DNA of 64,000 nucleotides from Pseudomonadota bacterium (GCA_026388255.1 JAPLKC010000084.1:1-64000); one strand, 5' to 3'; positions 52,629 to 62,319 are shown, counted from the first letter of the stretch. Numbers and translations: made by a program. The notes: generated by a model from the letters alone, not told the origin.

Positions 52629-53558
52629 ATGGTAACAAAGAAAACAACTGTAAATCCTGAATTTCTGTACATCTCCGTAGACAAGATTATAGTGTTGGAA
52701 CAGGTGAGATCGAATATTAACATCGAAACAGATTCATTTAAATCACTCATCCAGTCTATCAAGGACAAAGGCATATTAGAGCCACTTATTGTAACCGGAC
52801 AGGATGACGGAACATATCTACTTATCTGCGGGGAAAGGCGTCTTGTGGCAGCCCGGCAACTTGGATTTGAATCCGTACCAATAAGAGTTATTGAAGCAGG
52901 CAAAGAATTAGGTGATACCATAGCCCTTCAACTTACAGAGAACCTCCAACGGGAGGACTTGAATCCCATAGATCAGGCTAAAGGAATACTCTCATTTATT
53001 CAGGCGAAACATTCTGACAAGGGGTATGGTATGGAAGGGGTTATGAGTGAATTAGCAATGTACAATCGGAGGCCCGAAGACCTACCGGAGGAAATTGCTA
53101 TCACTGTGATAGCAATTTCTGAAATCTCCGGAAAGTCAATAATGACGCTGCATCGCACGATTTCACTTTTAAAACTTTCTCCCGAGATTCAGGCCGAGAT
53201 TCAGGCAGGAACACTCCCCGTTTCTCAGGGTTATCTCTTTGCTGCAAACCTTGATTGTCCCGATAGGATGAAGATATTCACCGACATTATAAAAACACCA
53301 GTGACCTATACAACTTTAGAGAGCAGACTCACAGCATATAAAAAAGTCAAACCTGACCCGAATAATACAAAGCCCAAATCAATGAAGAAACAGGTTAAAA
53401 GTCTTGTATCTATGAAGACAACCTTTGAGACGGGCCTTGGAACTTATGTGAGGGAAGATATTGAAAAGTTTCTTTATGAACTACAGGTTTTCTGTGATTT
53501 TGTACAGCAACAGGCACCAATGGCTCCATACGGCAAGAAAAGACCGCCACAAGTGTGA
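52629..53558 (+). CDS. ParB/RepB/Spo0J family protein
   Basis: The 309-residue product has the ParB N-terminal domain (about 10-105) with LEPLIVTGQDDGTYLLICGE, the GERRLVAARQLG box and TENLQREDLNPIDQAKGI. A helix-turn-helix region follows (about 125-185) with ISEISGKSIMTLHRTISLLK, then PEIQAEIQAGTLPVSQGY. The basic C-terminal part is short and unlike Spo0J dimer domains. ParB-type proteins load on DNA with CTP; plasmid and phage relatives act as nucleases or regulators. No parA is adjacent. The gene has its own promoter and repeats at both sides, which suggests a small mobile unit. Confidence 0.92.
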   Translation: MVTKKTTVNPEFLYISVDKIIVLEQVRSNINIETDSFKSLIQSIKDKGILEPLIVTGQDDGTYLLICGERRLVAARQLGFESVPIRVIEAGKELGDTIALQLTENLQREDLNPIDQAKGILSFIQAKHSDKGYGMEGVMSELAMYNRRPEDLPEEIAITVIAISEISGKSIMTLHRTISLLKLSPEIQAEIQAGTLPVSQGYLFAANLDCPDRMKIFTDIIKTPVTYTTLESRLTAYKKVKPDPNNTKPKSMKKQVKSLVSMKTTFETGLGTYVREDIEKFLYELQVFCDFVQQQAPMAPYGKKRPPQV

Positions 53559-53650
53559 GAGGGGCAGTGAATAATAGATAGCAAATAGAATGTCAAGGTT
53601 TGATCCAGAATTTGTTTTTGACTATTCACTATTCACTAAATTCAGTTATA

Positions 53651-54802
53651 ATGTCGTTACGCCAAATAAACTCGACCATTGAGGTATCGAAATTGCTTAA
53701 GACCATTTGTTTAATTTATTGGATCATCATTACAACCACGGTTCTTCTCCCCGGTGATGCCTTATTCGGGAAGGAAATGGAGATTGCCTTGTTTCGTTCG
53801 GGTAGCCAACGGCTCGGGGATTACCCGGCAAGAGGCGTTGGCGGGTCCATTGAATTAAACTGGAAGTTCAAAACAGAAGGAAAGGTCATTTCTTCTCCTG
53901 TTGTAAGCAATGGAACGATATATTTAGGGAGCATGGATGATAATTTTTATGCCATAAACAGCGCAACCGGTCAGGAACGGTGGCGATTCAAGACCGGGGG
54001 CCGTGTCGCATCTTCGGCTGCCGTAGTGGACGGGATTGTCTATTTCGGAAGCCTTGATGGAAACCTTTACGCCGTGGAGAGTTCCACGGGACGTGAGATG
54101 TGGCATTTTAAGACAGCAGATTGGGTTGGCTCCTCTCCTTTAATAGCAGGGGAAGTGGCGTATTTCGGCAGCGCCGACGGCAACCTCTATGCTGTCGATA
54201 TCAAGACCGGTCAGGAGAAGTGGCGATTCAAAGCAGAAAAGGAGGTCTACTCCTCTCCTTCCATATCTGGTGATATGGTCTACTTTGGTAGTAGAGGAGG
54301 ATATTTTTATGCCGTTGATATCAAAACCGGCCAGGAACGGTGGCGGTTCAAAACCCAATGGAAGGTCTATTCTACCCCTGCCATTGCAAGTGGAGCCGTT
54401 TTTTTCGGCAGCACCGACGGGAATTTATATGCCCTCGATTTGGAGACAGGTAAGGAAAAGTGGAAATTTCAAACAAAAAATAAAGTCTATTCTTCCCCTG
54501 CTATAGCAAATGGTATGGTTTTTTTTGGCAGTAACGATAGGAGCTTTTACGCACTGGATTTGGAGACGGGTAAAGAAAAATGGAGGTTTAAGACAAAGAG
54601 CAAGGTCTATTCGTCCCCCGCTGTGTCAAAGGACATGGTCTATTTTGGCAGCAATGATGGAAATCTATACGTACTCAATATGGAGACAGGTAAGGAAAAG
54701 TCGAGATTCAAAACAGGGGGCTGGATTGTCTCTTCCCCTGCCATCGAAGAAGGAGTAGTCTACTTCGGAAGTCTTGATGGAAATCTCTATGCAATACGAT
54801 GA
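53651..54802 (+). CDS. Exported PQQ-like eight-bladed beta-propeller protein
   Basis: I take the ATG at 53651; the frame is open from 53600 but the extra part is repeat DNA. The 383-residue product has a signal peptide or N-terminal anchor (about 10-38) and eight repeats of 40 residues with consensus (E)KWRFKT...V.SSPA...G.VYFGS.DGNLYA(V/L)D..TG. This is the PQQ-binding-like fold as in BamB. No PQQ-dehydrogenase catalytic residues are seen, so a structural or binding role in the periplasm is likely. It lies convergent with pdxJ. Confidence 0.88.
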   Translation: MSLRQINSTIEVSKLLKTICLIYWIIITTTVLLPGDALFGKEMEIALFRSGSQRLGDYPARGVGGSIELNWKFKTEGKVISSPVVSNGTIYLGSMDDNFYAINSATGQERWRFKTGGRVASSAAVVDGIVYFGSLDGNLYAVESSTGREMWHFKTADWVGSSPLIAGEVAYFGSADGNLYAVDIKTGQEKWRFKAEKEVYSSPSISGDMVYFGSRGGYFYAVDIKTGQERWRFKTQWKVYSTPAIASGAVFFGSTDGNLYALDLETGKEKWKFQTKNKVYSSPAIANGMVFFGSNDRSFYALDLETGKEKWRFKTKSKVYSSPAVSKDMVYFGSNDGNLYVLNMETGKEKSRFKTGGWIVSSPAIEEGVVYFGSLDGNLYAIR

Positions 54803-54894
54803 TTGTTGGTCGATCCTGCCGCAACTGACTTCCCATATCTTATTCATCGACAACACACAAGATGCCCCGCCACAAGATCATGCCATTTGGCAAT

Positions 54895-55608
54895 TCATTG
54901 CATCAATACCAGCATGTCCCGAATGGCCTTATCCAGGCCTGTAAAAACCGCCCTGGCAATAATACTGTGGCCGATACTCAGTTCATCAATATCCCGTATT
55001 GCAACTATTTCCCTTACATTATGATAGTGCAAGCCGTGTCCTGCATTTACGCCCAGTCCTAATTCTTTTCCTCTTCTTGCTGCATTTACTACCTTTTTTA
55101 GTTCCTTCTCCCGTATTGCTTCATTCTTAGCATCGCTGTAAGCGCCGGTATGTATCTCAATCATATCCGCCCCTATTTTATGAGCCTCCAGAATCTGTTC
55201 TTCTTCCGGATCTATAAACAGGCTTACTTTTATTCCCTTTTCTTTTACGCCAGCGATAACAACTTTGAGTTTTTTGGAAAGACCCACCGCATCAAGTCCG
55301 CCTTCTGTCGTCAGCTCTTCCCTTTTCTCCGGAACAAGGGTTATCATATCCGGTTTTACCCCTCTTGCTATGCTTACCATTTCCGCAGTCGCAGCCATTT
55401 CAAGGTTCAGCTTTGTTTTCACTGTCTCTCTTAAAATAGTCAGATCCCTGTCTTTTATATGACGTCTGTCTTCACGCAAATGTATAATAATTCCTGAAGC
55501 GCCTGCCGTTTCCGCTATGCCTGCTGCAAAGACAGGGTCCGGATAATTTGTTCCTCTTGCTTCCCGTAATGTTGCTACGTGATCGATATTCACCATCAGC
55601 TTTTGCAT
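54895..55608 (-). CDS. pdxJ: Pyridoxine 5'-phosphate synthase
   Basis: PdxJ condenses 1-deoxyxylulose 5-phosphate with 3-amino-2-oxopropyl phosphate in vitamin B6 synthesis. The 237-residue product has LMVNIDHVATLREARGTNYP at the start, then HLREDRRHIKDRD near residue 44, TLVPEKREELTTEGGLDA near 94, EIHTGAYSD near 148 and GLGVNAGHGLHYHNV near 185. All hallmark motifs and the length match. It is the last gene of the minus-strand ftsH-folP-cdaA-cdaR-pdxJ run; acpS, its common downstream neighbour, is at 5139. Confidence 0.96.
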   Translation of the reverse strand: MQKLMVNIDHVATLREARGTNYPDPVFAAGIAETAGASGIIIHLREDRRHIKDRDLTILRETVKTKLNLEMAATAEMVSIARGVKPDMITLVPEKREELTTEGGLDAVGLSKKLKVVIAGVKEKGIKVSLFIDPEEEQILEAHKIGADMIEIHTGAYSDAKNEAIREKELKKVVNAARRGKELGLGVNAGHGLHYHNVREIVAIRDIDELSIGHSIIARAVFTGLDKAIRDMLVLMQ

Positions 55609-55672
55609 TTCACTCCTCCGAAAGATATCATTTTTGACTTATGGCCTGTACGGGGCGGTCTTTGCTCGCCTC

Positions 55673-56317
55673 TTAGTTTCTCCTGAGGATGACCTTTATT
55701 GTATCAGGCTTGATTTTCCTTATTATCAAATCTTTAGTATCCAGGGGAACGTCAATTGTTTCTTCTTCAGATATAAAGTTGCCATCAGTAGGAACAGTTT
55801 CAATAACATCAACGTTATTCAGGGCGCCCCTGGAGCCTTCCGCGTTCGCATAATGTGGAGCCCACGATTTTATACTGTACATGCCCATCCATTTTTTTTC
55901 TAATTTTACAATAGTTTTCAATCTCTTTTCTATAGTCCCGTCAATTTCTACAACGACATAGTCCGGTTTGACCTCCTCAATTTGTATGCCTTTAGGTACA
56001 CGGATGTTGTTTTTTTGCAGATCGTAGACATAGCGTCCCTCTTTTACGTTTGACAGGTCAAGCGATACCCCTACATCACGGGCACGAATATCTTTGAGTA
56101 TAGATACCGGACCGTTTAGTGTAACAAGCACCTCTTCGGCGCCTATCTTGCTTACAATAAGATCCCTGCTCAATTTGTCGGCAGAAATCCTTACCGAGAT
56201 GCTCATCCTTGATTCTCCCATATAGGAAACGGCAAGCCACAGCATTGAGGCGAGAACCAGAGAGAGCGCTTTGAGCTTGAAGTCCTTAAATATATATCCG
56301 GTTATGAAGTTCATCAT
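55673..56317 (-). CDS. cdaR: YbbR-domain protein, CdaA regulator
   Basis: The 214-residue product has one N-terminal membrane segment (about 15-32, LKALSLVLASMLWLAV) and two YbbR-like beta domains (about 38-120 and 125-212), for example VTLNGPVSILKDI and KPDTIKVILRR. CdaR sits beside the membrane diadenylate cyclase CdaA and modulates it. It follows cdaA by 59 bases. It is shorter than the four-YbbR Firmicutes form, as in other proteobacteria. Confidence 0.9.
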   Translation of the reverse strand: MMNFITGYIFKDFKLKALSLVLASMLWLAVSYMGESRMSISVRISADKLSRDLIVSKIGAEEVLVTLNGPVSILKDIRARDVGVSLDLSNVKEGRYVYDLQKNNIRVPKGIQIEEVKPDYVVVEIDGTIEKRLKTIVKLEKKWMGMYSIKSWAPHYANAEGSRGALNNVDVIETVPTDGNFISEEETIDVPLDTKDLIIRKIKPDTIKVILRRN

Positions 56318-56376
56318 AGTCTTTTTTTCTGCACCATTGTCAACAGCCTGTCATATGCATCGTAAAAAAACGACAT

Positions 56377-57117
56377 TTATCCCAAAAATTCCTTCAGCAT
56401 CTTCTTTAGGTCATCGCCGCTGATTTTTGTGAATATCTCACCTTTATGGGCATATGAAATCCAGCCCTTCTCTTCCGAAACCACTACAGCAACGGCATCC
56501 GTTATCTCTGTAATGCCGATAGCAGCCCTGTGTCTTGTACCGAATGCCTTATCAAGATCATCCTTTAATGTCAATGGAAGGATACAGCTTGCAGCCCTGA
56601 TCCTCCCCTCTCTGATTATCAGCGCACCGTCATGGAGAGGCGCTGTTTGTTGAAAAATGCTCAATATCAGCTCTGTATTTACGCTTGCATCCATTTTTAT
56701 GCCAACTTCCATGAATTCTTCAAGTCCGATCTCACGTTCAAGAACAATGAGCGCCCCCGTCTTCCTTTTGCCCATAATTATGCATGCATTGGAAAGCTCG
56801 TCGTAAAACATCGTCTCCTCGACATATGTAATCTTTTTAAAAAAAGGGCTTCTACCGAGGGCCAGAAGCATCCTCCGTATGTCGTTTTGAAATATCACTA
56901 CAATAACAAGTATTATTGAACCTACAAAGTTGTTGAAAATCCATCCGAGAGTAAAAAGCTCAAGTTTTTTCGAGAAATAAAAGACAAAAAAGATCATAAT
57001 AAAGCCTATAATGAGCTGTATTGCCCTTGTCCCTTTTATCAGCAGGAACATCCGGTAAAGAATAAAAGAAACTATTAAAATGTCTAAAAGATCCTGCCAA
57101 CGAATGGTTGGTATCAT
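56377..57117 (-). CDS. cdaA: Membrane diadenylate cyclase CdaA
   Basis: CdaA makes c-di-AMP from two ATP. The 246-residue product has three N-terminal membrane segments (about 8-28, 35-55, 60-80) and the DAC domain (about 100-225). The catalytic motifs are intact: LHDGALIIREGRI (DGA) and FGTRHRAAIG (RHR). In bacteria c-di-AMP controls potassium and osmotic balance and wall turnover. It lies between folP and cdaR in the arrangement common to Geobacter-type genomes; glmM, which often follows, is absent. Confidence 0.95.
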   Translation of the reverse strand: MIPTIRWQDLLDILIVSFILYRMFLLIKGTRAIQLIIGFIMIFFVFYFSKKLELFTLGWIFNNFVGSIILVIVVIFQNDIRRMLLALGRSPFFKKITYVEETMFYDELSNACIIMGKRKTGALIVLEREIGLEEFMEVGIKMDASVNTELILSIFQQTAPLHDGALIIREGRIRAASCILPLTLKDDLDKAFGTRHRAAIGITEITDAVAVVVSEEKGWISYAHKGEIFTKISGDDLKKMLKEFLG

Positions 57118-57168
57118 AACTTTATATCCTTTAAACTGCCGGTGATAAAACAGTCAGCATCTTAACGG

Positions 57169-57871
57169 CTATGAATTCATTATAGCAGAAACAAGCTTCA
57201 CAACCTTTTTTGCCTTCTTCACATCATGGACCCTGACAATATTTGCCCCGTTCCAGGCTGATATGGCAATGCTTGCAAGCGTGCCTTCAACCCTTTCCTG
57301 GAGCGGAGAATCCGTAATGTGTCCGATGAAAGACTTCATTGATGTACCCATAAGGATCGGCCTTCCCAGTTCTTTGAAATCACCGAGTTGCCTGATGATT
57401 CTCAGATTATCTTCAACCCTTTTTCCGAAGCCGATGCCAGGGTCAAGTATGATGTGTTCTTCATTAACTCCATGCTTCCGGGCGAATGCCATCCTTTCAA
57501 CAAAGAATGCCTTTATTTCAGATATGACATCTTCATATTGGGGATTTTGCTGCATATCCTTCGGCGTCCCTTTTATGTGCATGATAATCGCATACATGTT
57601 GAGTTCAGCCACAGTTGCCGCCATATCCGGATCAAACATGAATCCGCTTATGTCGTTTATGATAATCATCAACAGAAATAAGTTCCGAAAAAGGTCTTGT
57701 GGATTCTCCCCCAATATCTATAATATCCGCCCCGTCTTCAATCATTTGCAGGGCATATGTCATGGCATCTTCTATTGTGAAATATCTCCCCCCATCATAG
57801 AAGGAATCCGGGGTAATATTCAAAATCCCCATTATGAGAGGACTTCCGTTACACTGTATCTCCCTGACCAT
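57169..57871 (-). pseudogene. folP: Dihydropteroate synthase with internal deletion and frameshift
   Basis: FolP joins p-aminobenzoate to the pterin in folate synthesis. The first frame (57871-57632) gives MGILNITPDSFYDGGRYF and DIIDIGGESTRPFSELISVDD, then runs into a stop. The second frame (57714-57169) resumes with INDISGFMFDPDMA and continues with MHIKGTPKDMQ, ILDPGIGFGKR, GTSMKSFIG and the end. Between SVDD and INDISG a normal enzyme has about 40 more residues, including the SIDT pterin-site segment; here they are missing and the frame shifts. The gene overlaps ftsH by 23 bases. Either folP is dead, another copy exists, or this is a sequence or assembly error. Confidence 0.85.
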
Positions 57872-59693
57872 GTATGCTTTCCTTGATTATTACGTCCAGT
57901 TCCTGTCCGTCAAGGGCTTCCTTTTCTAAAAGGTTGTTGGCAATGTTATTCAAGGCGACAATATTTTTAACAAGCATCCCCTTTGCCCTCTCATGACAAT
58001 TGTTAATAATCCTCCTCAGCTCTTCGTCTATTTCCTGTGCAGTATTTTCACTGAAGTCTCTGTGACGGCCGATCTCTTTACCGAGAAAAATGTGCTCCTC
58101 TTCCTTCCCGTAACTTAATGGTCCGAGCTTTTCACTCATACCCCATTCGCATACCATCTTTCTTGCTATCTTCGTTGCACGCTCTATGTCATTCCCTGCG
58201 CCTGTCGTAGAATGATTGAGAACAATCTCCTCCGCTACCCTTCCGCCAAGCAGGATCGTAATATTATCGAGCAGATATTCCTTTGAGTATGTATGCCTTT
58301 CGTCTATGGGCAACTGCTGTGTGAGACCCAGCGCTCTGCCCCTTGGAATAATCGTTACTTTGTGTATAGGATCTGAGTTCGGGATCATCTTTGCTACAAG
58401 GGCATGTCCAGCCTCATGAAATGCAGTGTTTCTCCTCTCCTGTAAAGGTATTATCATGCTTCTTCTTTCAACGCCCATGAGCACTTTATCTTTTGCATGT
58501 TCAAAATCATCCATTTCTATGTCTTTCTTATTTTTCCGTGCAGCAACAAGGGCAGCTTCATTCACGAGATTTTCAAGGTCGGCCCCGGTAAAACCCGGTG
58601 TTCCCCTTGCGATAATGGAAAGGTCAACATTGGCGGCGAGTACAGTCTTCCGCGAATGCACTTTAAGGATCGCCTCTCTTCCCTTAACATCGGGGATGGA
58701 TACGACAATCTGTCTGTCAAACCTTCCGGGCCTCAAAAGTGCGGGGTCAAGTACATCAGGTCTGTTTGTTGCAGACATTACGATTACCCCTTCATTCGAT
58801 TCAAAACCATCCATCTCCACAAGGAGCTGGTTCAATGTCTGCTCCCTTTCATCGTGTCCCCCGCCAAGACCAGCGCCCCTGTGTCTGCCGACTGCATCTA
58901 TCTCATCAATGAATATGATACAGGGTGCATTCTTTTTTCCTTGATTAAATAGATCGCGCACACGTGAGGCGCCAACGCCGACAAACATCTCGACAAAATC
59001 AGAACCGCTTATGCTGAAAAACGGCACATTTGCCTCTCCTGCTATTGCCCTTGCAAGGAGTGTCTTTCCGGTGCCGGGAGAGCCGACAAGCAACACACCT
59101 TTGGGGATCCGCCCGCCGAGTTTTGTAAATTTTTTAGGATCAACCAGAAATTCTATGATCTCCTGAAGTTCTTCCTTTGCTTCTTCTACCCCTGCAACAT
59201 CCTGAAACGTTACCTTATTTCCTTTATTTGTAAACAACCTTGCCTTGCTTTTGCCAAAGGCCATTGCCTTGCCGCCGCCGGCCTGCATCTGTCTCATAAA
59301 AAAGATCCAGACGCCTATGAGCAGGAGCATGGGGAACCAGGATATTAATATATTCTGCCACATGCCTGATTCCTCATCCGGTTTTGCATTGATTTTGACG
59401 CTGTGTTGTCTCAGGATTTTTACAAGTTCAGGGTCATCAGGGGCATAACTTTTAAACTCTTTTCCATCCTTATAAGTACCGAGAATGTTCTTTCCCTGAA
59501 TTGTCACGGAAATGATGTTGTTTGACTGGACAGCTTCTACAAAGTCACTGAAGATGACCGTATCGTAGGCCTTTTTTGGTTTATAATAGATATTAAAAAT
59601 AAAAAGCCCCAGCAGCACGATAAATAACCATATAAAAATATTTTTATTCACAGGATTCATGTTCACATTTTTCGACATGCATTTTTTTAACAT
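57849..59693 (-). CDS. ftsH: ATP-dependent zinc metalloprotease FtsH
   Basis: FtsH degrades membrane and short-lived cytosolic proteins. The 614-residue product has membrane segments at about 18-36 and 117-135 around a periplasmic domain. The AAA+ domain has [20 protein letters not shown] near residue 200, [15 protein letters not shown] near 255 and the [23 protein letters not shown] near 310. The zinc site is [12 protein letters not shown] near 430. The start may be the ATG at 59693 or a downstream ATG (59678 or 59660). It is divergent from rplM. Confidence 0.96.
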   Translation of the reverse strand: MLKKCMSKNVNMNPVNKNIFIWLFIVLLGLFIFNIYYKPKKAYDTVIFSDFVEAVQSNNIISVTIQGKNILGTYKDGKEFKSYAPDDPELVKILRQHSVKINAKPDEESGMWQNILISWFPMLLLIGVWIFFMRQMQAGGGKAMAFGKSKARLFTNKGNKVTFQDVAGVEEAKEELQEIIEFLVDPKKFTKLGGRIPKGVLLVGSPGTGKTLLARAIAGEANVPFFSISGSDFVEMFVGVGASRVRDLFNQGKKNAPCIIFIDEIDAVGRHRGAGLGGGHDEREQTLNQLLVEMDGFESNEGVIVMSATNRPDVLDPALLRPGRFDRQIVVSIPDVKGREAILKVHSRKTVLAANVDLSIIARGTPGFTGADLENLVNEAALVAARKNKKDIEMDDFEHAKDKVLMGVERRSMIIPLQERRNTAFHEAGHALVAKMIPNSDPIHKVTIIPRGRALGLTQQLPIDERHTYSKEYLLDNITILLGGRVAEEIVLNHSTTGAGNDIERATKIARKMVCEWGMSEKLGPLSYGKEEEHIFLGKEIGRHRDFSENTAQEIDEELRRIINNCHERAKGMLVKNIVALNNIANNLLEKEALDGQELDVIIKESIHGQGDTV

Positions 59694-59750
59694 AAAACCC
59701 CTATACTATCAATCAATTTAACGATTATTTGAGGGATAATGAAGTTTTGC

Positions 59751-59779
59751 TTGACTTAAACAGCTTAATATATTAATTT
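59751..59779 (+). promoter_or_regulatory. Candidate promoter of rplM-rpsI
   Basis: TTGACT (59751-59756) and TAATTT (59774-59779) are 17 bases apart, 28 bases before the rplM ATG. The -10 box is imperfect. Confidence 0.5.
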
Positions 59780-59806
59780 AGACAAATTCTTTGCAGGATA
59801 ATAACT

Positions 59807-60253
59807 ATGAAAACATTTTTTCCAAAAACTGATGAGATTTTAAGAAACTGGTATCTGGTAAATGCAGAAGACCTTACTTTGGGCAGACTTGCAGTAAAGC
59901 TGGCAACAATCCTCAGAGGGAAAGACAAACCAAACTTTACTCCGCACACGGACACAGGCGATTTTATCGTTGTCATAAATGCAGAAAAAGTCAAGCTCAC
60001 AGGGAATAAGTTGTCTCAAAAAATGTACGCAAGACACAGCGGTTACCCGGGTGGTTTGAAGGTTGTAAATGCAAGGACAATGCTGAGCAAGAAGCCTGAA
60101 GATGTTATAACCCTGGCCGTAAAAGGCATGCTCCCGAAAAACATTCTCGGAAGACAGATGCTGAAAAAGCTGAAGGTTTACAAGGGTAATGTGCATCCCC
60201 ACAAAGCTCAGATGCCAAAGGAATTAGAATTAAAGGAGGTAAAAGGTGCCTGA
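59807..60253 (+). CDS. rplM: 50S ribosomal protein L13
   Basis: The 148-residue product is L13: [20 protein letters not shown] near residue 16, [15 protein letters not shown] near 46, [14 protein letters not shown] near 74 and [21 protein letters not shown] near 105. L13 is an early assembly protein of the large subunit. It overlaps rpsI by eight bases, the usual coupled pair. Ribosome site GCAGGA precedes the ATG. Confidence 0.97.
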   Translation: MKTFFPKTDEILRNWYLVNAEDLTLGRLAVKLATILRGKDKPNFTPHTDTGDFIVVINAEKVKLTGNKLSQKMYARHSGYPGGLKVVNARTMLSKKPEDVITLAVKGMLPKNILGRQMLKKLKVYKGNVHPHKAQMPKELELKEVKGA

Positions 60254-60638
60254 AAAAAGGTACTACGCTACCGGCAAAAGAAAGACCGCTGTTGCAAGAG
60301 TGTGGTTGAAACAAGGTGCAGGCAACTTTATCATAAACGGGAGAACAATTGATAACTATTTTCCCGTTGAAGGTCTGAGGATCATGGTAAATAAACCATT
60401 GGTGATAACAGGCCATATCGGGAAATTCGATGTTGTTGCAAATATATACGGCGGAGGTATCCCTGCTCAGGCTTGGGCTTTAGGCCATGGAATTGCAAAG
60501 GCCTTGCTGGAATTCAACAGCAATCTTAGAGCGACCCTGAAGAAACAGGGGCTCATCACAAGAGACCCAAGGGCAAAAGAGAGAAAGAAGTACGGTAAAA
60601 AGGCAGCAAGGGCAAGCTTCCAATTCTCGAAGAGATAA
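60246..60638 (+). CDS. rpsI: 30S ribosomal protein S9
   Basis: The 130-residue product starts at GTG 60246 after AAAGGAGG and is S9: [16 protein letters not shown] at the start, [21 protein letters not shown] in the middle, and the basic tail [24 protein letters not shown], which reaches the P-site tRNA. Length is typical. argC follows after nine bases. Confidence 0.97.
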   Translation: MPEKRYYATGKRKTAVARVWLKQGAGNFIINGRTIDNYFPVEGLRIMVNKPLVITGHIGKFDVVANIYGGGIPAQAWALGHGIAKALLEFNSNLRATLKKQGLITRDPRAKERKKYGKKAARASFQFSKR

Positions 60639-60647
60639 TAATCTTCC

Positions 60648-61670
60648 ATGTTGAAAGTCGGTATTATAGGCGCCACTGGATATACAGGGGCAACTCTTAT
60701 ATCACTGCTTCTGACCCACCCTGATGTAAAAATTTCGCTTATTACCTCAAATACGTACAAAGGGGAAAAACTATCCGATGTTTTCCCTGTCTTTAAAGGG
60801 GTGTTTGAGGAAACACTCGTTTCCACCAATGAAGATCATCGCGGCACATGCGATGTCTATTTTCTGGGTCTGCCCCATGGTACATCCATGGAGACTGCAG
60901 CACGCCTTTACGACGACAAAGCTGTTATTATTGACTTGAGCGCTGATTTCAGATTTGAAGATGTCGATATCTATGAAAGCGCATATGTGAAACATACTGC
61001 AAAAGAACTCATCCAACGGGCTGTCTTCGGCCTTCCTGAGATTTACCGGGATAAAATAAAGGGCGCTAAAATCATTGGCAACCCCGGTTGTTATCCGACT
61101 TCTGCCATCCTTGCGCTTTACCCCCTTTTAAAAAGAGGCCTGCTGACCGGTGACATTTTTATTGACTCAAAGTCGGGTGTGAGCGGAGCCGGCAGAGACA
61201 CAAAACCCGGTAGCCTTTTTTGCGAGGTATCGGAAGGCTTCAGGGCTTATAACTTAGGAACACATCGTCATGAGCCGGAGATACAGAAGGAAGTAAGCAA
61301 GTTTCAGCCATTAAAAGTCATGTTTACACCGCACCTCCTGCCGATGAACAGGGGCATTCTTTCAACAACATACAGCAGGCTTAAAATGCCTGCGACAACA
61401 AAAGATATATTGGAACTATATAGGGAAACATACGAGAGAGAGCCTTTCATGCGTATCATGGATGAAGGGCAATATCCGGATACACGTTTTACCAGATATT
61501 CAAACTACTGCGACATAGGACTCAAGGCCTTTGATGACGGAAGAATTGTCATTATCTCCACAATAGACAATCTTATTAAAGGGGCATCAGGCCAGGCAGT
61601 CCAGAACATGAATATTGCTCTTGGTATAGACGAAGCCACTGCACTGAGGGGTATCCCCCAGTATCCATAG
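60648..61670 (+). CDS. argC: N-acetyl-gamma-glutamyl-phosphate reductase
   Basis: ArgC is the third step of arginine synthesis. The 340-residue product has the NADP loop VGIIGATGYTGATLISLL, the GLPHGTSMETA segment, the catalytic Cys in GNPGCYPTSAIL near residue 146, SGVSGAGRDTK near 180 and HRHEPEI near 204. All are intact. The L13-S9-ArgC order is common in deltaproteobacteria and links translation with amino acid synthesis genes. Confidence 0.96.
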   Translation: MLKVGIIGATGYTGATLISLLLTHPDVKISLITSNTYKGEKLSDVFPVFKGVFEETLVSTNEDHRGTCDVYFLGLPHGTSMETAARLYDDKAVIIDLSADFRFEDVDIYESAYVKHTAKELIQRAVFGLPEIYRDKIKGAKIIGNPGCYPTSAILALYPLLKRGLLTGDIFIDSKSGVSGAGRDTKPGSLFCEVSEGFRAYNLGTHRHEPEIQKEVSKFQPLKVMFTPHLLPMNRGILSTTYSRLKMPATTKDILELYRETYEREPFMRIMDEGQYPDTRFTRYSNYCDIGLKAFDDGRIVIISTIDNLIKGASGQAVQNMNIALGIDEATALRGIPQYP

Positions 61671-61833
61671 TCGTTGACCACAAAAAATATCAAGTTGATA
61701 ATCGGAAGGAAATATTTCCCGCGATGCATCTATGTATTTTTCTCCAATAGCTGATGTTTTGATTTCAAGACTTTACAAATAAATTTATTTCTGAGATACT
61801 GTTTGTATACTTCTTTTTAGAAGGGATGATTGT

Positions 61834-62319
61834 ATGGTTTCAAAAAAGATTAAAACAGGTAGGGAGACCATGTCTGATAAGCTGGATGTGATTATCGTAG
61901 ATGATGACACGAATGTATGTAGTGTCATCAAGGAAATTGTAGAAAGATTTTATACCTGGGGTGATGTTATTGCCTTTACGGATAGCGATGAGGCAATCGC
62001 CTATTGTCGAAATATGAAGGCAGGGGTTGCGATATTCATACTGGATGTCTTTATGGGACATGAGACCGGATTCGGTTTCCTGGATGAGATTATCGATAAG
62101 TTTCCCATGGCATATGAGGACACCATTATCATGACCGGGAATGCCAGCAACGATGTGGTAAATATGTGCGTTGCATCCGATATAACCTATCTCATAGAAA
62201 AACCCATAAAGGCCTATACCTTGCAACTGGCAATCAGGGCAATTATTGCAAAATATCTGCGATTCGCTAAGAGACTTCTTCAGGACCCTGCATTAGCCGA
62301 AAGTATTGCAGGATTTTGA
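61834..62319 (+). CDS. Stand-alone response regulator receiver
   Basis: The 161-residue product is a single receiver domain (about 17-135) with VDDDT, the phospho-acceptor Asp in FILDVFMGHETG near residue 69, IMTGNAS (conserved Thr) and IEKPIK (conserved Lys), followed by a short helical C-terminus. There is no output domain. AAGGGA lies before the ATG at 61834; an internal ATG at 61870 is also possible. The cognate kinase is not adjacent. Confidence 0.9.
   Translation: MVSKKIKTGRETMSDKLDVIIVDDDTNVCSVIKEIVERFYTWGDVIAFTDSDEAIAYCRNMKAGVAIFILDVFMGHETGFGFLDEIIDKFPMAYEDTIIMTGNASNDVVNMCVASDITYLIEKPIKAYTLQLAIRAIIAKYLRFAKRLLQDPALAESIAGF

Larger units (their letters stand above)
52375..52991. repeat. 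Right arm of the long inverted repeat
   Basis: This arm is reverse-complementary to 1-599. The full extent cannot be measured because the left arm leaves the window inside its parB-like gene. The leader here is longer than on the left by extra GTGAATAGT units. Confidence 0.85.

Noticed and set aside
52629-53558. Chromosomal partition locus (parAB) or origin region
   Set aside because: No parA, dnaA, gidAB or parS-like palindrome is present, and the gene occurs in two inverted copies.
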